A stretch of 39,574 nt of DNA from Acidobacteriota bacterium. GTDB taxonomy: Bacteria; Acidobacteriota; Terriglobia; Bryobacterales; Bryobacteraceae. The translations under genes were made by a program, and so were the position numbers. The notes under the pieces are model-generated. The model had not been told where the DNA came from, did not search any database, and was given only the letters and a program-made list of their open reading frames with translations. Position 1 is the first letter of the stretch. Every line of letters starts with the position of its first letter. Below are positions 7,652 through 15,208 of this stretch, in pieces. The DNA lies in contig JAFLBB010000041.1 of the NCBI GenBank assembly GCA_017304135.1, positions 1-39,574 of the forward strand, read 5' to 3'.

Positions 7652-8092
7652 ATGAACAGGAGAAGTGTCCTTTTGGCTCCCCTGCTGATGGCCTCTTTTG
7701 GCCGCGCACGAGCCAACGTCGCCGATGGCGACCCCCGTCTGCAGAAGCTGTACCCAATGTTCATCGCGCCCTGCTGCTGGCGCGAAAACCTGATGGTTCA
7801 TCACTCGCCCAAGGCGACGGAGTTGCGGGCTGAGATTGTCGCGCTCGTCGGCGAGGGCAAGACCGACGACGAGATCAAGGCCTACATGCTCGAGCGCTAC
7901 TCCACGCGCATCCTCTCGCTGCCGGAAGGCACGCGCGGCAATTGGCTGCAATGGACTCCGCGTGTGCTGGCTGTGGCCGGCGTGGGAGTGGTCGCCTGGG
8001 TCATCAAGCGTTCGCTGGCCAATCATCGTCAACAACCGCCCGCCGCGCCTGCGGGCAAACTGCCGGATCTGCCGGAAACGGAGTGGACCTGA
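7652..8092 (+). CDS. CcmH-like cytochrome c maturation protein with CC in place of CxxC
   Basis: A 146-residue membrane-anchored periplasmic protein. A leader (1-22) is followed by APCCWRENLMVHHS (39-52) and then the helical hairpin typical of CcmH/CycL/NrfF, with LRAEIVALVGEGKTDDEIKA (58-77) and YMLERYSTRIL. A single transmembrane helix lies at about 101-118, followed by a short Pro-rich tail. CcmH reduces apocytochrome c through an LRCxxCQ motif; here the pair is adjacent (Cys41-Cys42) and followed by Trp-Arg. A strong AAGGAG precedes the ATG. The stop lies one base before the ATG of the propeller gene. In this cassette it may serve the haem-bearing MbnH-like protein. Family call fairly secure, mechanism open. 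Confidence 0.8.
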   Translation: MNRRSVLLAPLLMASFGRARANVADGDPRLQKLYPMFIAPCCWRENLMVHHSPKATELRAEIVALVGEGKTDDEIKAYMLERYSTRILSLPEGTRGNWLQWTPRVLAVAGVGVVAWVIKRSLANHRQQPPAAPAGKLPDLPETEWT

Positions 8093-8093
8093 G

Positions 8094-9317
8094 ATGAAGA
8101 AACCCTGCATTTGGTTGCTGCTTGCACTCTCGGCCTCGGCCCAGGTGCGGCGCATCGATCCAACCGCCGGCGAAGGCAGCGGCATGCCTTACTTCGCCCA
8201 GCGCAAGGACGGCGCGGTGTATCTTTCCTGGACTGAGCCCGTGGGCGCACAAACCGGGCCGCCCGCCGAGCGCCACCATGCCCTCCGCGTCTCTCACTGG
8301 GACGGCACGGCGTGGACGGCCCCGGAGACCATCACCCAAGGGGCGAACTGGTTCGTCAACTGGGCTGACTTCCCCGCCCTCACCGTCCTGCCCGACGGAT
8401 CGATGCTGGCCCACTGGCTGGCGCGCTCGGAAGGCGGCGGCAAGTTCGGATACGGCATCAAGGTAGCCCGCCGCAGCGCCCACGCCGCGGACTGGAAGCA
8501 GATCCACGGCATGAGTCTTGACGAAAAGGAAGACTACGCCGGCTTCCTGGCCTTTGAACCGGGCGGCGAACTGGCCGTCTTTCTCTCGCCTCCGCCCACC
8601 GGCGGCGGGCACGGCGCACACGAACATGGCGGCGGGGCCGAACATCGCAAAACGGTCCGCTTTGTTCGTTTCCGCGGCGATCGCGTGGTGGCCGAAGGCG
8701 AGATCGACAACGACGCCTGCACCTGCTGCCCCACCGCTGTGGGCCGCACACGCAGCGGCCTCATCGCCGCCTATCGCGACCACTCGCCCGGCGAGATCCG
8801 CGACATCTCCGTGGTCCGCTACACCAACGGCGTCTGGACCAAACCCGTCAACCTGCACGCCGACGGTTGGAAGATCAACGGCTGTCCCACCGATGGCCCC
8901 TCCATCGCCTCCGCCGGCTCGCGTGCCGCCATTGCCTGGCTCACGCGCGCTTCCGGCGAAGCCAAAGTCCAGGTGGCGCTCTCCTCCGACGAGGGGAAGT
9001 CGTTCACCAAACCGCTGCGGCTCGACAGCGGCAATGCGCTCGGTCGTCCCGCCATCGCGATGTGGGATGAGGCGGGCTACGTTGCCGTCTGGCTGGAAAA
9101 AACAGCCGGCACGGAAGCCGAGATTCGACTGCGCCGCATCGGCGGCGACGGCACGCTTCACCCCGTGCAGTCTGTCGCCACCGTAGCCGCCAGCCGCACC
9201 ACCGGTTTTCCCAAACTCGCCGTGGCGGGTAACCAAGTAATCCTGGCCTGGCGCGACCAGAGTGTCCGCGCCGCCGTACTGACCAAACAAGAGATTGAGT
9301 CCAAGGAGAAAAAGTAG
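8094..9317 (+). CDS. Exported sialidase-like beta-propeller protein with His run and CTCC motif
   Basis: A 407-residue secreted protein: signal peptide about 1-16 (ALSASA), then repeated beta-propeller blades with BNR/Asp-box-like turns such as SSDEGKSF. It resembles proteins automatically labelled exo-alpha-sialidase. Enzymatic sialidase residues are not evident, so a scaffold or binding role is as likely. Unusual insertions are GGGHGAHEHGGGAEH (170-184), DACTCCP (207-213) and INGCPTDGP (261-269), all plausible metal ligands or disulfides. ATG 8094 begins one base after the CcmH-like stop, and the receptor starts two bases after this stop, so translation is probably coupled through the cassette. 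An upstream in-frame reading from 7836 is rejected because it overlaps the CcmH-like gene and lacks a leader. Confidence 0.75.
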   Translation: MKKPCIWLLLALSASAQVRRIDPTAGEGSGMPYFAQRKDGAVYLSWTEPVGAQTGPPAERHHALRVSHWDGTAWTAPETITQGANWFVNWADFPALTVLPDGSMLAHWLARSEGGGKFGYGIKVARRSAHAADWKQIHGMSLDEKEDYAGFLAFEPGGELAVFLSPPPTGGGHGAHEHGGGAEHRKTVRFVRFRGDRVVAEGEIDNDACTCCPTAVGRTRSGLIAAYRDHSPGEIRDISVVRYTNGVWTKPVNLHADGWKINGCPTDGPSIASAGSRAAIAWLTRASGEAKVQVALSSDEGKSFTKPLRLDSGNALGRPAIAMWDEAGYVAVWLEKTAGTEAEIRLRRIGGDGTLHPVQSVATVAASRTTGFPKLAVAGNQVILAWRDQSVRAAVLTKQEIESKEKK

Positions 9318-9319
9318 AT

Positions 9320-12300
9320 ATGAGAGTCCCTTTTTACGCGGCGGCCGCGTTCCTGCTGGCCGCCCTCAGCCAGGCGCAAACATCGACCGCCACACTTTCG
9401 GGTGTAGTTGTAGACCCGCAAGAGGGCACCGTCGCCGAAGCCGTCATTACGCTGGAAGATACGGCAAGAGGCGCCAGGCGCTCCACCATTTCCAATAGCT
9501 CGGGGGCATTCGTATTTTCGCAGCTCGCCCCCAGCGAATATGTGATCACCGTCGAGCGCGGCGGCTTTTCTAAATCGAAGCTCACCGGCCTCGCGATGAA
9601 CGCCGGCGACCAGCGTTCCATCCGCATACCCATGCAGGTGGCCGCGCGCGGCGAGTCCGTCGAAGTGATGGCCGAATCGCCGCTGGTGCGCGAAGCGCCC
9701 TCGGTGGCCACCTCAGTGGACCGCCGCTTCATCGAAAACCAGCCGCTCAACGGCCGCAGCTTTCAATCGCTGATCCAACTCGCCCCCGGCGTTGTCATCA
9801 CACCGGCCAACCTCGTCAGCCAGGGCCAGTTCTCCGTCAACGGCCAGCGCCCTGGCGCCAACCACTTCAGCGTCGATGGCGTCAGCGCCAACTTCGGCCT
9901 GCCCGCCGCCACCTCGCCCTATGAAGGCGCGGGCGGCAGCGTGCCGTCGTTCTCGGCCCAAGGCGGCACCAGTTCGCTCGCCTCGGTGGACGCGGTGCAG
10001 GAGTTCACCATTCAAACCTCCACCTACGCGCCAGAATACGGCCGCCAGCCCGGCGCGCAAGTGGCCATCGTTACACGCTCCGGCACCAACTCGCTGCACG
10101 GCTCCGCCTTCAACTACTTCCGCAACGACAAGCTCGACGCCAACAGCTGGTTTGGCAACTACAACCGCATCAAGCGGCCCGCCCTGCGGCAGAACGATTT
10201 CGGCTTCACCGCCGGCGGACCCGTCTACCTGCCCGGCGTCTACGATGGCCGCAACCGCAGCTTCTTCTTCGTCTCCTATGAAGGGCTGCGCCTGCGTCAA
10301 CCCGTCGTGTTGAGCGGTTTGCGCGTGCCGTCGATGGCTGCGCGCCAGAACGCCACCGGCGCCGTGAAGAGCCTGCTCGAAGCCTATCCGCTTCCCGTGG
10401 CCGATCCCATCGCCGCCACGCCGCTGGAGACGCCCTACAGCACCGGCTTCTCCAACCCTTCCACGCTCAACGCCACCAGCGTCCGCATGGACCACGCCCT
10501 CACCTCGCGCATCTCCCTCTTCGGCCGCTTCAACTACGCACCGTCGGAGAGCCGCGAGCGCGCCCGCTTTGCCACGCCCAGCTTCGTCGCCCGCATCCCC
10601 AATGAGACGACCACCACCACCGTCGGCTCGACGATGATTCTCACGCCAGCCTTCACCAACGACCTGCGCTTCAACTACAGCCGCTCCATGGCCGGCCAGA
10701 TCTACGTGCAAGACACCTACGGCGGCGCCAAGCTGCTCTCCAACGACATCCTGTTCCCCTCGTTCGCCAATCCCGAGAAGTCGCTCTACTACCTCACCAT
10801 CGGCGGCAGCGATGAGAACACCGTCAGCCCCGGCACCTTCAGCCGCAACGTCCAACGCCAGGTCAACATCGTAGATACGGCCAGCTGGAATGTCGGAGCG
10901 CACGCTCTGAAACTCGGCGCCGACTACCGCCGCCTGGCCCCCACCATCGGCGGCCGCGAGTATGGCAAGACGCTCAGCGTCCCCACCATCACGCAACTGG
11001 CCACTGGCATCGTCCCCAGCGGCACCGTGACGCAGATCTCGAACTTCCTCGAGCCGCGCTACACCAACTTCTCCCTCTTCGCCCAGGACGCCTGGCGCCT
11101 CACGCCGCGGCTCACCCTCACCTACGGCCTGCGCTATGAGGTGAACCCGGCGCCTTCCAATACCCCGGCCCGCACCGCGCTCGGCATCGAGAACCCCAGC
11201 ACGGCCACCCTCGCGCCGGAAGGCACGCGTTACTACAACACCACCTGGTCCAACTTCGCCCCGCGCGTCGGCATCGCCTACCAGCCCTTCCGCGGCGGCA
11301 CCGTCATCCGCGCCGGCTTCGGCATGTTCTATGACCTCGGCTACACGCTGCTCGGCACGGCGCTGAGCCCCACGCTCTATCCCTTTGCCCGCAGCCGCAG
11401 CGTCACCAACACGCCCATCCAGGACCCGATCTTCTTCGCCGAAGCTCCGGCCATCAACCCCAACCCGCCCTATCCTCGACTGTTTGCCTACTACAACGAC
11501 TTCGAGCTGCCGCGGACCTTTCAATACAGCCTCGCGATCGAGCAGCCCATCGGCGTCTCCAACGCGCTCTCGGTTTCCTACGTCGGCGCCGCCGGACGCA
11601 ACCTCTCCCGCGTGGAAAGCCTCCTGCCCGCCGTCATGCGCAACCCGAACTTCACGCGCATCGACGCCGTCAGCAGCACGGCCAACTCCGACTACAACTC
11701 GCTCCAGTTCCAGTTCAAGCGCCGCATGAGCCGCGGCCTCCAGGCGCTGCTTGCCTACACCTGGGCCAAGTCGCTCGACACCTCTTCGGATGAGTCGAAC
11801 GCCAACTTCCTCGCTCCGTCAACGCGCTACCAGGTGGGCAGCGACCGCGGCCCCTCCTCCTTCGACGTGCGCCATACGTTCAGCGGATCGGCCACCTACG
11901 AAATCCCCGCGCCGTGGTCCAACCGCGCCGCCCGGGCCGTTTTCGGAGGCTTTGCTCTGGATTCCATCATCCGCATCCGCACCGCCACGCCGGTGCTGGT
12001 GGTCAGCGGACGCGATGCGCTCGGCCTCGGCATCACCAGCGTCTCCCGGCCCGACCTCGTCTCCGGCCAGCCGCTCTACCTCGAAAGCGACGGCTACCCC
12101 GGCGGCCGCATCTTCAACCCCGCCGCCTTCGACGCCGCCACGCCGCAAGCACAAGGCCGCCAAGGCAACCTCGGCCGCAATGTCATGCGCGGCTTCGACC
12201 TCCACCAGGTCGACCTCTCGCTGCGCCGCCGCTTCCGCGTTACAGAAAGCGTCGGCCTCGACCTCCGCGCCGACGCCTTCAACATCCTCAACACGGCCAA

Positions 12301-12448
12301 TTTCGGCAACCCCACCGGCGTCATGACCAGCGGCAACTTCGGCCGCACCACGGCCATTCTCTCCACCGGCGTCACCGGCGGACAGAACCCGCAATTCCAG
12401 GTGGGCGGTCCGCGCTCACTCCAACTCGGACTCCGGCTGCAGTTCTAA
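9320..12448 (+). CDS. TonB-dependent receptor-like protein of the copper-type cassette
   Basis: An outer-membrane receptor of 1042 residues. The signal peptide ends at about residue 20 (LSQAQ). A carboxypeptidase-regulatory-like domain (about 24-105, LSGVVVDPQEGTVAEA) is followed by a plug with QPLNGRSFQSLIQLAPGVV near 138-156 and FSVNGQRPGANHFSVDGVS near 171-189. The barrel ends LGLRLQF. AAGGAG about 14 bases before the ATG serves as ribosome-binding site. It lies two bases after the propeller gene and 73 bp before mbnP, which points to a partnership with MbnP/MbnH. By analogy with methanobactin receptors it could import a copper chelate, but its sequence class is the Oar-like acidobacterial one, so the substrate is an inference from context. 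Confidence 0.88.
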   Translation: MRVPFYAAAAFLLAALSQAQTSTATLSGVVVDPQEGTVAEAVITLEDTARGARRSTISNSSGAFVFSQLAPSEYVITVERGGFSKSKLTGLAMNAGDQRSIRIPMQVAARGESVEVMAESPLVREAPSVATSVDRRFIENQPLNGRSFQSLIQLAPGVVITPANLVSQGQFSVNGQRPGANHFSVDGVSANFGLPAATSPYEGAGGSVPSFSAQGGTSSLASVDAVQEFTIQTSTYAPEYGRQPGAQVAIVTRSGTNSLHGSAFNYFRNDKLDANSWFGNYNRIKRPALRQNDFGFTAGGPVYLPGVYDGRNRSFFFVSYEGLRLRQPVVLSGLRVPSMAARQNATGAVKSLLEAYPLPVADPIAATPLETPYSTGFSNPSTLNATSVRMDHALTSRISLFGRFNYAPSESRERARFATPSFVARIPNETTTTTVGSTMILTPAFTNDLRFNYSRSMAGQIYVQDTYGGAKLLSNDILFPSFANPEKSLYYLTIGGSDENTVSPGTFSRNVQRQVNIVDTASWNVGAHALKLGADYRRLAPTIGGREYGKTLSVPTITQLATGIVPSGTVTQISNFLEPRYTNFSLFAQDAWRLTPRLTLTYGLRYEVNPAPSNTPARTALGIENPSTATLAPEGTRYYNTTWSNFAPRVGIAYQPFRGGTVIRAGFGMFYDLGYTLLGTALSPTLYPFARSRSVTNTPIQDPIFFAEAPAINPNPPYPRLFAYYNDFELPRTFQYSLAIEQPIGVSNALSVSYVGAAGRNLSRVESLLPAVMRNPNFTRIDAVSSTANSDYNSLQFQFKRRMSRGLQALLAYTWAKSLDTSSDESNANFLAPSTRYQVGSDRGPSSFDVRHTFSGSATYEIPAPWSNRAARAVFGGFALDSIIRIRTATPVLVVSGRDALGLGITSVSRPDLVSGQPLYLESDGYPGGRIFNPAAFDAATPQAQGRQGNLGRNVMRGFDLHQVDLSLRRRFRVTESVGLDLRADAFNILNTANFGNPTGVMTSGNFGRTTAILSTGVTGGQNPQFQVGGPRSLQLGLRLQF

Positions 12449-12468
12449 CCCGGCAACCACAGGCTAAC

Positions 12469-12498
12469 CGCGGGGCCCGCCCCATAACGGGCTCCGCG
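12469..12498 (+). promoter_or_regulatory. Strong stem-loop between the receptor and mbnP
   Basis: CGCGGGGCCCG (12469-12479) and CGGGCTCCGCG (12488-12498) can pair over 11 bp with one G-T wobble around an 8-base loop. No T tract follows. Lying between two cotranscribed genes, it more probably sets relative expression or mRNA stability than stops transcription. Confidence 0.55.
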
Positions 12499-12521
12499 AC
12501 AATCCCCAGAGGACAACCATT

Positions 12522-13373
12522 ATGAAAACGACTCTTTTCCTTTCCGCCACCGCATTCGCCCTCTCCGCCGTTGCCGCACAGCCGGTCAGCATTCAGTTCC
12601 GCGCCGCCGTAGGCGCCAAGGAACTGGCATGCGGGCAGTCCTACCCCGGTATCGGCGTCACCAAATCCACCATCACCCCGCGCGACTTCCGCTTCTATGT
12701 GCACAACCTGCGCCTGGTCGATGCCGCCGGCAAGGAACACGCCGTCGAGCTCAAGCAGGATGACAAGTGGCAGCTGGACAACCTCGCCCTGCTCGACTTT
12801 GAAAACGCCACCGGCTCCTGCTCCAACGGCACGCCGCAGATGAACAACGCCGTCGTCGGCACGGTCGATGGCGGCGGCTCCTGGACCGCCCTCCGCTTCA
12901 CTCTCGGCGTTCCCTTCGACAAGAACCACACCGACCTCACCAGGATGCCGCCGCCGCTCAACCTCACCGCCATGGCCTGGGTGTGGAACGCCGGCCGTAA
13001 GTTCGCCCGCCTCGATTTCTCCAGCACCGGCCTGCCGCGCGGCTTCGCTGTCCACCTCGGCTCCACCGGCTGCACGCCCAGCGAGTCCAAAACCACGATT
13101 CCTACAAAATGTTCCGAGCCCAATCGCACCGAAGTTGAACTGCGCGGCTTCGATCCGGCACGCGACGTGATCGTCGCCGACCTCGGCGCGCTTCTGCAGG
13201 ACTCCAACGTCGACCTCGGCACGCGCATGATGTCCGGCTGCATGTCCGGTCCGGAAACGGCCGCCTGCGGTCCACTCTTCTCCAACCTCGGCCTGCCCTT
13301 CGGCGCTCAGCCCGTGAAGCCGCAGACCTTCTTCCGCAAGGAAGCGCGCACGGCGCTGGCCGCTGGAAGGTAG
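12522..13373 (+). CDS. mbnP: MbnP family copper-binding periplasmic protein (metallo-mystery pair, four-Cys motif)
   Basis: A 283-residue periplasmic protein with a signal peptide of about 19 residues. Family landmarks are in order: VSIQFRAAVGAKELACG (C37), FRFYVHNLRLVDAAG (56-70), the signature WQLDNLALLDFENATGSC (83-100), FTLGVPFDKNH, then MAWVWNAGRKFARLDF (151-166). Six cysteines outside the leader are at 37, 100, 184, 197, 240 and 249. Tryptophans 83, 121, 153 and 155 are candidates for the residue that MbnH oxidises to kynurenine in characterised pairs; which one cannot be decided here. GAGGAC precedes the ATG. The mbnH-like gene begins 4 bases after the stop, the arrangement expected of the pair. 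Family call is confident; copper binding is taken from the family. Confidence 0.88.
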   Translation: MKTTLFLSATAFALSAVAAQPVSIQFRAAVGAKELACGQSYPGIGVTKSTITPRDFRFYVHNLRLVDAAGKEHAVELKQDDKWQLDNLALLDFENATGSCSNGTPQMNNAVVGTVDGGGSWTALRFTLGVPFDKNHTDLTRMPPPLNLTAMAWVWNAGRKFARLDFSSTGLPRGFAVHLGSTGCTPSESKTTIPTKCSEPNRTEVELRGFDPARDVIVADLGALLQDSNVDLGTRMMSGCMSGPETAACGPLFSNLGLPFGAQPVKPQTFFRKEARTALAAGR

Positions 13374-13377
13374 TCCC

Positions 13378-15159
13378 ATGAACCGCATCGCCCGGGCCGC
13401 GCTGCTCTGCGCGGCCTCCGCCGCCACACTTGCCGCCCACGACGCCCACGGCCGCTCCAACGCTCCGGCCGAAGCACGCCGTTTGAAAAATCCCGTCGCC
13501 GCGTCTGCCTCCGTGCTGGACGCGGCGCGGCAACACTACAACGCCCAGTGCGCCAACTGCCACGGCGAGGATGGCCGCGCTCGCACCAAGACCGCCGGCG
13601 CCATGCCCGTCAGGCCCACTGACTTGAGCCACTACCTCATGGAGTCAATGAGGGAGGGCGAGATCTACTGGGTCGTCACACACGGCATCGATCAGCGCAT
13701 GCCCGCCTTCACCAGGAGCCTCAGCGACGAACAGCGCTGGGGCCTTGCCCACTACGTGCGCGAGTTGCGCAACCGCCAGCGCGCCATCGAGAAGCAGCAA
13801 CTCGGCCCCTACGAGTGGCGTCTGCCGCCCGGCTTCCCCTTCCCTAACGTTCCGCCGGACAACCCCATGACCGCCGAAAAGGTCGAACTCGGCCGCTATT
13901 TATTTTTCGACACCCGCCTCTCGCTCAATCAAACGCAGTCCTGCGCCACCTGCCACCAGCAGCGGCGCGCCTTTGCCGACACGCGTGGCCGCGGCCTCGG
14001 CTCTACCGGACAACTTCATCCGCGCGGCCCGATGAGCCTCGCCAACGTCGCCTATGCACCGGTGCTCACCTGGGGCAATCCGAATGTCCGCACGCTTGAA
14101 CAACAGGCCCTCGTGCCCATGTTCGGCGACCATCCCATCGAACTCGGCATGACCGGTAAGGAGGACCTGCTGCTCAAGCGCCTCCGCGCCCTGCCCCTCT
14201 ATCGCAAGCTCTTCACCGCCGCGTTCCCCGGCGACGCTGATCCCTTCACCATCGCCAGTATCACCAAGGCCATCGCCTCCTTCCAGCGCACGCTGCTCTC
14301 CGGCGACTCGCCCTACGATGAATACCGCCGCGGCGACGATCCCAACGCCATCAGCGCTTCGGCCAAACGCGGCGAAGCGCTCTTCTTCAGCGAACGCCTG
14401 GAGTGCTTCCACTGCCACGGCGGCTTCAACTTCACCGGCTCGGTCGACTACCTCGGCAAAGGCTTCGCCGAGGTCGAGTTCCACAACACCGGCCTCTACA
14501 ACCTCAACGGCGATATCTCCTACCCGCGGCCCAACGTCGGGCTCTACGAGTTCACCCAGCAATTCGAGGATGTCGGCAAATTCAAAGCGCCCACGCTGCG
14601 CAACATCGCCGTCACCGCGCCTTACATGCACGATGGCTCCGTGCCCACGCTCGAAGCCACCATCGACCACTACAACGCTGGCGGCCGGACCATTCGCACA
14701 GGCCCGCGCGCCGGCAATGGCTCGGAGAATCCGAACAAGAGCGAGTTCATCAAACAGATCGATCTCTCGCCCGCCGAGAAGGCCGATCTGCTCGCCTTCC
14801 TCCGTAGCCTCACCGATCGCGCCTTTCTCAACGATGCGCGCTTCAGTAATCCCTGGCAGCCCCGGCCCGCACGCCCCGCCCCGCTGCCGCCACATAAATA
14901 TGTCCTGCGCGGCGAAGTGATGAAGGTCTTCCCCGACGAGGGCTCGGTCATGATGCGTCACGAAGCCATTCCCGGCTTCATGGAGGCGATGCAGGCTCCC
15001 TATTCGATGGAGTTCCTCGTACCGGACCGCGAGTTTCTCGCCACGCTCAAGCCTGGCGCGCGCCTCACAGCCGGCGTTCGGAAGCAGGGTTCGGACTACA
15101 TCCTGGAACGCCTCCGCACCGCCGCGCCTCCGCGCGCCGCTAACCCCGTGCGCCGCTAA
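13378..15159 (+). CDS. mbnH: MbnH-like di-haem enzyme fused to an N-terminal cytochrome c and a C-terminal CusF-like domain
   Basis: A 593-residue periplasmic protein with three domains. After a signal peptide, a mono-haem cytochrome c domain (about 45-130) carries CANCH (58-62) and a likely Met ligand in RMPAF (M108). A MauG/bacterial cytochrome c peroxidase-like domain (about 145-488) carries CATCH (189-193) and CFHCH (343-347), plus APYMHDGS near 414-421. A C-terminal domain (about 507-580) reads RGEVMKVFPDEGSVMMRHEA and IPGFMEAMQ, the pattern of CusF-like copper-binding proteins with His and Met ligands. MbnH proteins normally hold only the di-haem part, about 350-400 residues. Known MbnH oxidises a Trp of MbnP to kynurenine. 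It starts 4 bases after mbnP with GGAAGG upstream. Domain calls are secure, joint function inferred. Confidence 0.85.
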   Translation: MNRIARAALLCAASAATLAAHDAHGRSNAPAEARRLKNPVAASASVLDAARQHYNAQCANCHGEDGRARTKTAGAMPVRPTDLSHYLMESMREGEIYWVVTHGIDQRMPAFTRSLSDEQRWGLAHYVRELRNRQRAIEKQQLGPYEWRLPPGFPFPNVPPDNPMTAEKVELGRYLFFDTRLSLNQTQSCATCHQQRRAFADTRGRGLGSTGQLHPRGPMSLANVAYAPVLTWGNPNVRTLEQQALVPMFGDHPIELGMTGKEDLLLKRLRALPLYRKLFTAAFPGDADPFTIASITKAIASFQRTLLSGDSPYDEYRRGDDPNAISASAKRGEALFFSERLECFHCHGGFNFTGSVDYLGKGFAEVEFHNTGLYNLNGDISYPRPNVGLYEFTQQFEDVGKFKAPTLRNIAVTAPYMHDGSVPTLEATIDHYNAGGRTIRTGPRAGNGSENPNKSEFIKQIDLSPAEKADLLAFLRSLTDRAFLNDARFSNPWQPRPARPAPLPPHKYVLRGEVMKVFPDEGSVMMRHEAIPGFMEAMQAPYSMEFLVPDREFLATLKPGARLTAGVRKQGSDYILERLRTAAPPRAANPVRR

Positions 15160-15208
15160 CCGCCCGCGCCAGGCCAATCGGCTACAGTCTAGGGAGGAGT
15201 CCCCGTAC

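Noticed and set aside
7836..8093. N-terminal extension of the propeller protein
   Set aside because: It lies out of frame over the CcmH-like gene, and the signal peptide begins at ATG 8094.
8094..9317. Straight assignment as an exo-alpha-sialidase
   Set aside because: Only the propeller pattern and weak Asp-box turns support it; catalytic residues are not evident.
9713..11524. Long minus-strand open frame of 603 codons inside the second receptor
   Set aside because: It is antisense to a clear receptor, low in complexity (Gly/Ala/Val/Glu/Asp) and has no leader, domain or ribosome-binding site; such frames come from high GC at third positions.
6748..15159. Methanobactin biosynthesis locus
   Set aside because: No mbnA-like precursor peptide, MbnB or MbnC is visible; only MbnP/MbnH-type genes are present, and these are known outside methanobactin loci.
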